64,000 nt of DNA from Halarcobacter sp. (lineage in GTDB: Bacteria; Campylobacterota; Campylobacteria; Campylobacterales; Arcobacteraceae), in assembly GCF_963675975.1 (NCBI RefSeq), contig NZ_OY780939.1, positions 310,001 to 374,000 on the forward strand, written 5' to 3'. The position numbers were made by a program, and so were the translations under genes. Below are positions 44,209-52,718 of the stretch, one piece after another (the first letter of the stretch is position 1; each line of letters starts with the position of its first letter). Under the pieces are notes generated by a model that worked only from the letters and a program-made list of their open reading frames with translations, made no database searches and was not told the origin of the DNA.

Positions 44209-44851
44209 TTATATTTCCTTTTAAATTTGTAGAAGAGCTTACTTTTTCTTTCTCATTCTCTTCAATAAATGTTTTTAGTCTTTCCAATTCTTCCACATAT
44301 TTTGATGAAGAACCTACTGAATCAAAGTGCTCAACTGTTGTTCTAATAATCTCACTCCAACTGTACCCTTTGCTTAATAAAGCTTCATATTCTTCTTGAC
44401 TAGGGAAATTGATTTTTGATGAAAATGTATGAATTACATTTGAGCTAAATAGTTCTTTGAAACTACCATTTTCCATAACACCAACTCTAACTAAAATATC
44501 CATATCTCCAAATTTTGAATTTATATAATAATCCCCTAAAGCAAATGAAGAATCAAAACTATATAATTCATTTCCATTAATATCATCTATTTTAAAATAT
44601 AACTTTTCATTATCTAAATTAATTTTTTCATTATCTAGTGTTTTATCACTAACTTCCCAGTACACAAAATATTTTTCAGTATTAACCAATATAATTCGTA
44701 AAGTATCTTTATTATATCTACTTGGTATTTCAAACTCTTCTTGAGCAGGTTTTGCTTCTGATGCAAAATTATCAACTACATGGGAAGCACTAGAAAAATC
44801 ATTTTCATTTTTCAAACTCTCTTTTATCAAACTTTCCGAATCTGTTTTCAT
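44201..44851 (-). CDS. DUF4912-domain protein
   Basis: This 216-residue soluble protein has a low-complexity N-terminus and a DUF4912 region at about 42-150 (YNKDTLRIILVNTEKYFVYWEVSD). That region has an immunoglobulin-like beta pattern ending in SNVIHTFSSK, and a charged tail follows. DUF4912 proteins are often found beside GH57 branching enzymes, as here, so a glucan-binding or accessory role is likely. No catalytic residues are evident. Confidence 0.8.
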   Translation of the reverse strand: MKTDSESLIKESLKNENDFSSASHVVDNFASEAKPAQEEFEIPSRYNKDTLRIILVNTEKYFVYWEVSDKTLDNEKINLDNEKLYFKIDDINGNELYSFDSSFALGDYYINSKFGDMDILVRVGVMENGSFKELFSSNVIHTFSSKINFPSQEEYEALLSKGYSWSEIIRTTVEHFDSVGSSSKYVEELERLKTFIEENEKEKVSSSTNLKGNING

Positions 44852-44912
44852 AATTTTTCCTAATATTAATATATTTTTATATTATACAAAAATCCTTGTA
44901 TAAAACTACTAA

Positions 44913-46529
44913 CTAAAGATTACTAAATATGCTATTTGCTATTTCTTGAGCTTCTTCTTGAATCTGTTTTAAATGTTCATTTCCTTTAAAACTTTCTGCA
45001 TAAATTTTATAAATATCTTCAGTACCTGAAGGTCTTATTGCAAACCAACCATTTTGCGTTACAACTTTAAGGCCACCAATTGCAGCACCATTGTCTGCTT
45101 TTGTTAATATATTTTCTATTTTTTCACCTGCTAAACTTTCTTGTTTAATATCTTCAGGTTTTAAATTTTTCAAAGCCTTCTTTTGCTCAACATTTGCAGG
45201 AGCATCAAGTCGTCCATAAACTGGTTCACCAAATTTTTCTATTAATGAATCATAATATTCACCTGGGTCTTTTTTAGTTTTAGCTAAGATTTCTGCAGCT
45301 AAAAGATTTAAAATAATTCCATCTTTATCTGTGCTCCAAACTTCACCATTTTTTCTCAAGAAAGACGCCCCTGCGCTCTCTTCTCCACCAAAAAATATCT
45401 CTTTTTTTATAAAAGGTTTAACAAACCATTTAAACCCAACAGGTGTTTCAAATACTTTTTTACCATTATCTTTTACAACCCTATCAATCATAGAACTACT
45501 AACTAAAGTTTTTCCTACTCCTAAATCATCAAAATCTCTATTTCTTGATAAATAATCAATCACTACAGACAGATAATGATTTGGATTTAAAAGACCTTTG
45601 CTTTTTGTTACAATCCCATGTCTATCAAAGTCTGTATCATTTCCAAATGCAATATCAAACTTATCCTTTAAATCTATAAGTCCAGCCATTGCATAAGCTG
45701 AAGAACAATCCATTCTTATCTTTCCATCTTTATCGCAATGCATAAATGAAAATGTGAAATCAGGAGTATCATTAAAAATTTCCATATTTAAATCATATTT
45801 TTCTTTTATTGCTTTATAAAAAGCCATCCCTGAACCACCCATAGCATCTGCACCAATTTTTAGGTTTGCAACTTTTATGGCATCCATATCAATTACATTT
45901 TTTAAATCATCCACATAAGGAGTTATATAATCATATTCAACTAAAAAACCTGTTTCCAAAGCTTCTTCCAAATCCATTACTCGAATATCTTCTAAATCAT
46001 TTTTTAAAATCTCATTTGCTCTTTGTTCAATAACCTTTGTAATAGATTCATCAGCTGGACCACCATCACTAAAATTATATTTAAATCCCCCATCACTAGG
46101 AGGATTATGTGAAGGAGTTATTACTATCCCGTCACTATTTTGATGGGTTAAAATTGCGTGAGAGATTACAGGAGTTGGTGTGTATCCAAAATCTTTTGCA
46201 TAATATGTTTTTATACCATTTGCAGCTAAAACTTCAAGGGTAGTTCTATGTGCTGGAATAGATAAGGCATGGGTATCCATACCTAAAAAAAGTTGGCTAT
46301 GCTTTTTTTCTAAATGATATTCTGCAACAGCTTGAGCCATAGCTAAAATATGCTCTTCATTAAAACTATTTTTTGAAGCACAACCTCTATGTCCAGAAGT
46401 TCCAAAACTAACCATATGAGCTGGATTTTCTACATCTGGTACTTTTACATAATAATCACTTATTAATTTTGGTATGTTTTCTAAAATCTCTTTTGGTGCT
46501 TTCTTTCCTGCAAGTTCATTTAATCCCAT
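44913..46529 (-). CDS. pgm: Phosphoglucomutase (alpha-D-glucose phosphate-specific)
   Basis: The 538 residues have the four-domain phosphohexomutase signatures: TSGHRG near residue 48, active serine loop ITPSHNPPSDGGFKYN, metal loop GNDTDFDRHG, sugar loop GGEESAGASF and phosphate-binding RPSGTEDIYKIY. It interconverts glucose-1-P and glucose-6-P and so links the glycogen enzymes to glycolysis. All key residues are present, unlike in the phosphomutase-like domain of the 52711-55194 protein. There is a 61-bp gap to the next gene. Confidence 0.95.
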   Translation of the reverse strand: MGLNELAGKKAPKEILENIPKLISDYYVKVPDVENPAHMVSFGTSGHRGCASKNSFNEEHILAMAQAVAEYHLEKKHSQLFLGMDTHALSIPAHRTTLEVLAANGIKTYYAKDFGYTPTPVISHAILTHQNSDGIVITPSHNPPSDGGFKYNFSDGGPADESITKVIEQRANEILKNDLEDIRVMDLEEALETGFLVEYDYITPYVDDLKNVIDMDAIKVANLKIGADAMGGSGMAFYKAIKEKYDLNMEIFNDTPDFTFSFMHCDKDGKIRMDCSSAYAMAGLIDLKDKFDIAFGNDTDFDRHGIVTKSKGLLNPNHYLSVVIDYLSRNRDFDDLGVGKTLVSSSMIDRVVKDNGKKVFETPVGFKWFVKPFIKKEIFFGGEESAGASFLRKNGEVWSTDKDGIILNLLAAEILAKTKKDPGEYYDSLIEKFGEPVYGRLDAPANVEQKKALKNLKPEDIKQESLAGEKIENILTKADNGAAIGGLKVVTQNGWFAIRPSGTEDIYKIYAESFKGNEHLKQIQEEAQEIANSIFSNL

Positions 46530-46547
46530 TTATTTACCCCTTTTTTT

Positions 46548-48191
46548 CTATTTATTGTACATTAATGTGTAGTATTCATGTACCATTCTACCCGAATCAA
46601 ATGCTGGAATAACATCTGAAATTGAGCTTTTCTTTACATTCAACCACTCTTTTTTATCATCATAATATAATGGAATGATTTTGTTTTCTAAAACATCCAT
46701 CAAGTTTTTATTATCTAATCTATCTTGCTCTTCAATAGCTAATCCTCTTCCTTCTGTTGGAATCGTAAAAGAGTTTACTCCCTCTTTACAAAATTCTGGA
46801 TGCCAACCATCTGCAATAGATAGATTTATTGCACCATTCATAGCAGCACTCATACCACTTGTACCACTAGCTTCTCTAGTAACTCTTGGAGTATTAAGCC
46901 AAATATCACACCCTTTTTTTAATTTCATAGAAAGGTCTAGTTCATATCCAATTAATACTGCAATATTTTTATATGACCTAGCTATATGGTTTAACTCATT
47001 AAAAATATTTATTGCTTGTGCATCAAAAGGATAAGGTTTACCTGCCCATATAATTTGAATAGGATATTTTTGATTATTTATCATATTTTCAAATCGCTGT
47101 AAATCATACTTTAATAAACCTGGTCTTTTATATTCAGCAAATCTTCTCGCCCAAACAATTGTTAATACATCTGGGTCAAACATTTTTCCTGTTTGATTTG
47201 CCACCTCATCAAAAAGCAATCTTTTTAAGTGTTTTTTTCTAGCTTCAAGTTCAAAATCTTCATGTTCATCTAAAGCTTTTAATAAACCTTTATCTGTCCA
47301 ATATTTTCTATTTTGTGCGTTTGTAATAGAGATAATTTCACATCTTCCTTCTACAAAATTCCACATCTCATTTGCAACTTCACCATGGATTTTTGATACT
47401 CCATTTGCAATTTTTGACATTTTTAATGCCCCTACTGTTAAAGAGAATTTATCCCCTGTGATTCCAGTGATTTCTCTAACTTCATCTAAACTATTTTCAC
47501 TAAAAAATCCCATTTTATTTAAAAGATTTATATCATGTTCCTCATTACCTGCTGCTTCTGGGGTATGGGTTGTAAAAACTACTTTGTTTTTAAGTTCTTC
47601 AATATTTTTATGCTTTTTATATAATTCAAAAGCCATAGGTAAAGAGTGTCCCTCATTCATATGATAAATATCAGGATTGTATTTTAGTTCTTCTAATACC
47701 TTTGTTCCACCAATACCTAATATTATCTCTTGAGCTATTCTTGTTTCTGTATTTGAATCATACAATTTATGAGTAATAGTTCTTGATAAATAATCATTTT
47801 CAGGAATATCTGTAGATAAAAGGATTAATGGAGCACTATTAAATAATTCACTTGGAACTAAATATGCTTTAACATACACAGGCTTTCCATTTATATCCAC
47901 AGTAACAGTTACATTTAAATCTTCTAAATAATAATATCTTTTTCTTCTAAATTCAGTTTTTAAATATCTATCTTCATCTCTTCCTTGGTCATAATATCCA
48001 TAACTCCATAACATACCTATTCCAATAAGATTTTGTTTTAAATCATAAGCACTTCTCATATGTGAACCAGCAAGAAAACCTAAACCACCTGAATAGATCT
48101 TTAAAGCCTGATGGATTGCAAATTCCATAGAAAAATAAGCAACACTTGTAGAATATTTTTTATCAATCTCATATTTATGTAAATAACTCAT
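46548..48191 (-). CDS. glgP: GT35 alpha-glucan phosphorylase-like protein lacking the PLP lysine
   Basis: This 547-residue protein belongs to the short, divergent GT35 branch (TIGR02094 type): AYFSMEFAIHQALKIYSGGLGFLAGSH (abridged), HMNEGHSLPMAFE, TTHTPEAAGNE and VWARRFAEYKRPGLL. The cofactor loop, normally GTSGMKAALNG or GTGNMKF, reads GTSGMSAAMNG, so Ser448 replaces the lysine that binds pyridoxal phosphate. The codon is AGT, not a one-step change from either Lys codon by a third-position read error. Phosphorolysis by the usual mechanism is doubtful; a PLP-independent glycosyltransferase or a regulatory role is possible. It is co-transcribed with glgA and pgm. Confidence 0.85.
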   Translation of the reverse strand: MSYLHKYEIDKKYSTSVAYFSMEFAIHQALKIYSGGLGFLAGSHMRSAYDLKQNLIGIGMLWSYGYYDQGRDEDRYLKTEFRRKRYYYLEDLNVTVTVDINGKPVYVKAYLVPSELFNSAPLILLSTDIPENDYLSRTITHKLYDSNTETRIAQEIILGIGGTKVLEELKYNPDIYHMNEGHSLPMAFELYKKHKNIEELKNKVVFTTHTPEAAGNEEHDINLLNKMGFFSENSLDEVREITGITGDKFSLTVGALKMSKIANGVSKIHGEVANEMWNFVEGRCEIISITNAQNRKYWTDKGLLKALDEHEDFELEARKKHLKRLLFDEVANQTGKMFDPDVLTIVWARRFAEYKRPGLLKYDLQRFENMINNQKYPIQIIWAGKPYPFDAQAINIFNELNHIARSYKNIAVLIGYELDLSMKLKKGCDIWLNTPRVTREASGTSGMSAAMNGAINLSIADGWHPEFCKEGVNSFTIPTEGRGLAIEEQDRLDNKNLMDVLENKIIPLYYDDKKEWLNVKKSSISDVIPAFDSGRMVHEYYTLMYNK

Positions 48192-48202
48192 TTTTATCCC
48201 TT

Positions 48203-49630
48203 TTATGATTTATATAGATTTAAATACTCAGAAGCAGAATGAATCCATGAGTTATCAATACTCATATTATGCTTAGAGATTTTTTCAAATTTTGTTTTGT
48301 TTCCAAATAAAGAAAAGGCTTTTGCAAGTGCATGATTAAACCAAAATAGATTATATTCATCAAATGTAATTCCCAATCCTAACTTTGAATCTTCGATATT
48401 TTTTATATCTGTAAAATCTAAAACTGTATCTTTTAATCCACCTGTTTTAGAAACAATAGGAAGAACACCATATTGCATTGCAATCATTTGATTTAAACCA
48501 CAAGGTTCAAACAATGAAGGCATTAATAAAAAGTCTGCACTAGCATAAAGTTTTCTACTAAAAGCTTCATCATAACCTATTTTTACATGTATATTTTCAT
48601 ATACACCAACCAAGTTGCCAAACATATGGTTATATATATCTTCACCACTACCTAATATAACAAAATTCGCTTCATAGCTTTTAAATAGATTTATAGCTTC
48701 AAGTATTAAATCAACACCTTTTTGAGAAGTGAATCTTCCTATAAAAATAAAAAGTGGCCTTTGCTCTTCTTTAAAGCCTAACTCTTTACATAAACTTGTT
48801 TTGTTTATAGATTTTCCTTCATAAGTTTTAATTGAAAAGTTTTTATCTATATATTCATCTTTCATAGGATTAAAAACTTCCACACTTATACCATTTACTA
48901 TACCTTTTAATTTATAACTGTTTACTCTTAATGTATCATCTAAAGTCTCACCAAATGCTGGTGTTTGTATCTCTTGGGCATAGGTTTGGCTAACAGTTGT
49001 AACATTATCACTAAAAAAGATTCCTGCTTTTAAAAAGTTTACATTATCAAAGTATTCTAAGCCATCAAACTTAAAGCAACTATTCCAGTCTATCTCTAAT
49101 TCATCCATTACTTTTTTAGGAAAGATTCCTTGATAAGCCATATTATGAATAGTTAATACTGTTTTTTGTTTTAAGTTATATCTTGTTTTCATAAGTAAAG
49201 GGATTAATGCTGTTTGCCAATCATTTACATGGACCACATCAATTTTTAATTTCATTCGAATCATAACTTCTAAAACACCATAAGAGAAAAGTCCAAATCT
49301 TAAAGCATTGTCTCCAAAGTCTCCAAAATCATCATGGTATAATCCCCATCTATCACATAAAATAGGATTATAAATAAAAAGTTCCTCTGGATTATTTTTA
49401 TTTTCAAATACATCAAATTGGTGTCTAACACCATAAAGCCAGTAATCAAAAGTCAAACCATTATAAACTATATCAAATTTATCTCTATTAACTTGATTGT
49501 ATAAAGGCATAATTGTATAAACTTTTTCACCTTGTTTTCTTAATGTTTCAGGAAGAGCAAAAGCTACATCAGCCAATCCTCCTGTCTTTGCATAAGGAAA
49601 TATTTCACTTGCGGCAAACAGAATATTCAT
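48203..49630 (-). CDS. glgA: Glycogen synthase (GT5)
   Basis: At 475 residues it has the usual GlgA length. The N-terminal glucose-nucleotide site is ASEIFPYAKTGGLADV. HVNDWQTALIPLL and TIHNMAYQG follow, and the C-terminal half has FIGRFTSQKGVDLI and PSLFEPCGLNQMIAMQYG. It elongates alpha-1,4-glucan from ADP- or UDP-glucose. No glgC is in the window, so the donor may come from the nucleotidyltransferase fusion at 52711-55194 or from elsewhere. It overlaps galT by 4 nt. Confidence 0.95.
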   Translation of the reverse strand: MNILFAASEIFPYAKTGGLADVAFALPETLRKQGEKVYTIMPLYNQVNRDKFDIVYNGLTFDYWLYGVRHQFDVFENKNNPEELFIYNPILCDRWGLYHDDFGDFGDNALRFGLFSYGVLEVMIRMKLKIDVVHVNDWQTALIPLLMKTRYNLKQKTVLTIHNMAYQGIFPKKVMDELEIDWNSCFKFDGLEYFDNVNFLKAGIFFSDNVTTVSQTYAQEIQTPAFGETLDDTLRVNSYKLKGIVNGISVEVFNPMKDEYIDKNFSIKTYEGKSINKTSLCKELGFKEEQRPLFIFIGRFTSQKGVDLILEAINLFKSYEANFVILGSGEDIYNHMFGNLVGVYENIHVKIGYDEAFSRKLYASADFLLMPSLFEPCGLNQMIAMQYGVLPIVSKTGGLKDTVLDFTDIKNIEDSKLGLGITFDEYNLFWFNHALAKAFSLFGNKTKFEKISKHNMSIDNSWIHSASEYLNLYKS

Positions 49631-50625
49631 CTACTCTCCTTGTATATTTTTGTTGCTGTTTCTGGTAAAACTACGTTAATCTTTATATCTGTATTTTGTT
49701 CAAATCCAGCTTCTTTATATATTCTTGGTTTTATTTCAATATTAAACCTAAAATAGTTTTTTGTTTCTTCATTATAATCTTTATATGGCGCATTGTTAAT
49801 AATCATGTTAAAAGCAACATCACCTAAAGCAGCATAAAATTTTGAAAAATACTCTTTAGTAATATCACATAATGCACTTAAATCACTTTTTGTAAATTCA
49901 CTTAAAGATGATAATCTCTTTTTTGAAACAATTTTTACTTCAAAGGCAAAAGAGGAAGCATAAGGACAATACAATACAAATTCACTATTTTGAGCAATTA
50001 TGTTTTTTCCATAGGCCAATTCTTCATATAATATATCATCAAACAGTGCTCTATTATGAGCCTTGAAATACTCTTTTTGATACTCAAAATTCTCTTTTAT
50101 TTTTTTAGGTAAAAAAGGTAATCCTATAATTTGAGAATGGGAATGGGACATTGAAGCTCCTGCTTCCTCCCCTTGATTTTTAAATACAGAAAGGTAGGCT
50201 AATCTATCATCTTTTTTTAGGTTAACTACCCTTTCTTGAAGTATTAAAAAATAGTTTATCAAATCATTATAATCATAATCCCAAATTTGTTTATCGTGAT
50301 TTGGAGTTTCAATAACAACTTCATGGGCTCCAAAACCACTTGCTTTTTCAAAAAAACTATCTCTTGTAGATTGAAGAGGCGCTTCTATAGATAAAACATT
50401 ATAAAGGTTTGGAACAACTCTACATTTCCATTTTCCATCTTGTGAAATTCTAGTTATTTCATGGGGAGTGAACTCCTCTTTTCCTAAATCAAAAGGGCAT
50501 TTCTCATGCATAATTTCACCAAGATAAACCTCTTTTTTATTGTTTAAACCTTTTGGTCTTTTAAGACGTTCAGGAGCAAAAAGTGTCCACTCTTTTGTTA
50601 ATTTACAATATCTAAATTCTGACAC
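49627..50625 (-). CDS. galT: Galactose-1-phosphate uridylyltransferase-like protein
   Basis: This HIT-superfamily protein has 332 residues. The catalytic motif is SHSHSQIIG, keeping the HxHxQ core of GalT. The N-terminal zinc site is partly lost (KCPFDLG instead of CPFC). RYCKLTKEWTLFAPERLKRP and WKCRVVPNLYNVL are typical. A GTG start at 50625 with GGAG five bases upstream avoids overlap with the previous gene; an open frame extends eight codons further. In this operon it could act on UDP- or ADP-hexoses rather than in the Leloir pathway, since no galK or galE is present. Confidence 0.85.
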   Translation of the reverse strand: MSEFRYCKLTKEWTLFAPERLKRPKGLNNKKEVYLGEIMHEKCPFDLGKEEFTPHEITRISQDGKWKCRVVPNLYNVLSIEAPLQSTRDSFFEKASGFGAHEVVIETPNHDKQIWDYDYNDLINYFLILQERVVNLKKDDRLAYLSVFKNQGEEAGASMSHSHSQIIGLPFLPKKIKENFEYQKEYFKAHNRALFDDILYEELAYGKNIIAQNSEFVLYCPYASSFAFEVKIVSKKRLSSLSEFTKSDLSALCDITKEYFSKFYAALGDVAFNMIINNAPYKDYNEETKNYFRFNIEIKPRIYKEAGFEQNTDIKINVVLPETATKIYKESR

Positions 50626-50636
50626 AATATCTCCTA

Positions 50637-52718
50637 TTAAATATACCAATTTTTTAAAAATAAATTTTCAAAATCCAAAATAACTTCATCATATAAAGGG
50701 TATCTTTGAATTTTCTTTTCATCTTCGAAAATCTCAAACATAAGATCAATTTTTTTATGTGTATAATCATAAAGTTTTAATTCTATTCCTTTATCAAAAG
50801 CTATATCAAAATATAATCCATTTTGCTCAATACTCTCTTTACCTTTTTTTATATCAAAAGTAAATATCATATCGTTTAGAGTTAATCTTAACTCTAAGTT
50901 TGATTTATATTGAAATTTTTCACCTTTTAAATATAAAAATAGATTCGGTTTTTTATCTATTCCATAATAAAGATATTCAGCTAATAAAGCTGAAGAATCC
51001 ATAGTACTAAACTCTTTTTTAATATCAAATCTACCACTATTTAGCCACTCAAAAAAGTTACTCATATTTCCATCAACAGTAGGATAAATAAAATCTGTTG
51101 GCTTAATATTTATCAATTTACCTTTATCTTTTTTTACTATAGGAACATGGATTTCTGAAGGTATCTCTTCATCCATTAATCTATAAATATTTTTAAGATG
51201 TGCTCTAAACTGATCATCAAATTGATGATTTAATTCTGTATAATGGTCATCTCCATACCACCAAAACCAATCACTTCCAAGGGCAATTAAAAACTCTTTG
51301 TCAATTTGTTTGATAGTATCATCATCTAAAAGTTCTTTTTTTCTATCATAATCATATTTAGTAGTATCAAGTAGTTCCCAAGCTTTGTTTTTTTGTGAGT
51401 TACCTATCCAAATATCAAAATTACCATTTATCCAACTTCCACTGGCTAATCTATATAATGGAATTTTTTCTATCTCTTCTATCTGTTCTATTTCATCAAA
51501 AAGTGTTGACTCACACCAATCTTGATTTGATAAAAGTTCATAAAGATTTTCAAAAAAATCTTGTGCATTATTAGGATAAAATTCCCAAGCATTTTCACCA
51601 TCTAAGATTACAGGAACAACTATTGATTTTTCTGCATTTAAATAGATATTTTTTAGATGAGAAACAAAATCATTTGCCGCATCTTTTGCATTTTTTTTAC
51701 TATACTCAAATCCTATTAGATCACTTAAATATTTATCTCTAAAAAATAGATTCACTTTTCCATTTTGTGTTTCTAAAAAGTAAGAATTGTATACCACTTC
51801 TTTATTTGATTTTTGTAAAGATTTGAAAAGAATCTCTTCATCAGAGCAAGCCCATTTTACTCCATTTTTAGCAAGTAAAGAGATTGTTTCTTCACTTACA
51901 CTTCCTTCACTAGGCCAAAATCCGTTTGGTTTAGCATCAAATTGTTTTTCATAATATTCAATTGCACTACTTACCTGCTTTGAAGCAAACTCTTTATAAT
52001 CTGCACTTTTTGTTGCTGGTAAAACCACATCATTTCTTGCCTCAACTGCACTTTTTCTATCTATTAAAAGTGGTAATATTGGATGATAAAAAGGGGTTGT
52101 TGATATTGAGATTTGTCCTTTATCCTTTAACTTTTTATAATAAGGAACAACCTCTTCTAAAAAAGAAAACATAGTATTAACTAAATCTATTTTTTGATTT
52201 TGAGAATAATATCTTTGTTGTCTAATTAACTCTTTTACCAAACTATTATTTTCTCTTAAAAAATTTCCACACCAACTTAATAAAAATAAAACTTCTAACT
52301 CTATAATCTCTTCATTACTAAAATTTGACAAAGAATTATTATTTGCTTTAAATTTAATTAGTAATTCATGGTATTTAGGAAAAGGTCTTATCATATGATG
52401 TTCATTTGGTAAAAAAAGATACTCTTCTAAAAATAGTTTTTCTTCATTACTTAAAAAAGCGGGTTCTTTTTTTAAAAATTCAATAAACTTATCATTGGCA
52501 GCACCTTTTATATACTCTTCCATTTGAGCTAACAAAGAAGGTACTAAATTAAAAGTTGCCTTGATTTTTGGAAACTTTTCCATATACCATGGTATATCAT
52601 AATAGTCTTTTGTTGCGTGTAAAAAGACCCAAGGCATTAAAGTTGATTTTGTATAATCATCTTTATAGTATGGTTGGTGCATGTGCCATAGAAATGACAA
52701 ATATATTTTTTTATTCAC
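50637..52718 (-). CDS. GH57 glycoside hydrolase (alpha-amylase / glucanotransferase type)
   Basis: The protein has 693 residues and opens with the GH57 motif LSFLWHMHQPYYKD. The candidate nucleophile Glu is in NGFWPSEGSVS and the acid/base Asp in VPVILDGENAWEFY. A helical and a beta C-terminal region follow. It resembles the AmyA/malto-oligosaccharide branch of GH57 rather than the branching enzymes. Absence of a signal peptide puts it in the cytoplasm, acting on stored glucan. It overlaps the upstream gene by 8 nt. Confidence 0.87.
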   Translation of the reverse strand: MNKKIYLSFLWHMHQPYYKDDYTKSTLMPWVFLHATKDYYDIPWYMEKFPKIKATFNLVPSLLAQMEEYIKGAANDKFIEFLKKEPAFLSNEEKLFLEEYLFLPNEHHMIRPFPKYHELLIKFKANNNSLSNFSNEEIIELEVLFLLSWCGNFLRENNSLVKELIRQQRYYSQNQKIDLVNTMFSFLEEVVPYYKKLKDKGQISISTTPFYHPILPLLIDRKSAVEARNDVVLPATKSADYKEFASKQVSSAIEYYEKQFDAKPNGFWPSEGSVSEETISLLAKNGVKWACSDEEILFKSLQKSNKEVVYNSYFLETQNGKVNLFFRDKYLSDLIGFEYSKKNAKDAANDFVSHLKNIYLNAEKSIVVPVILDGENAWEFYPNNAQDFFENLYELLSNQDWCESTLFDEIEQIEEIEKIPLYRLASGSWINGNFDIWIGNSQKNKAWELLDTTKYDYDRKKELLDDDTIKQIDKEFLIALGSDWFWWYGDDHYTELNHQFDDQFRAHLKNIYRLMDEEIPSEIHVPIVKKDKGKLINIKPTDFIYPTVDGNMSNFFEWLNSGRFDIKKEFSTMDSSALLAEYLYYGIDKKPNLFLYLKGEKFQYKSNLELRLTLNDMIFTFDIKKGKESIEQNGLYFDIAFDKGIELKLYDYTHKKIDLMFEIFEDEKKIQRYPLYDEVILDFENLFLKNWYI

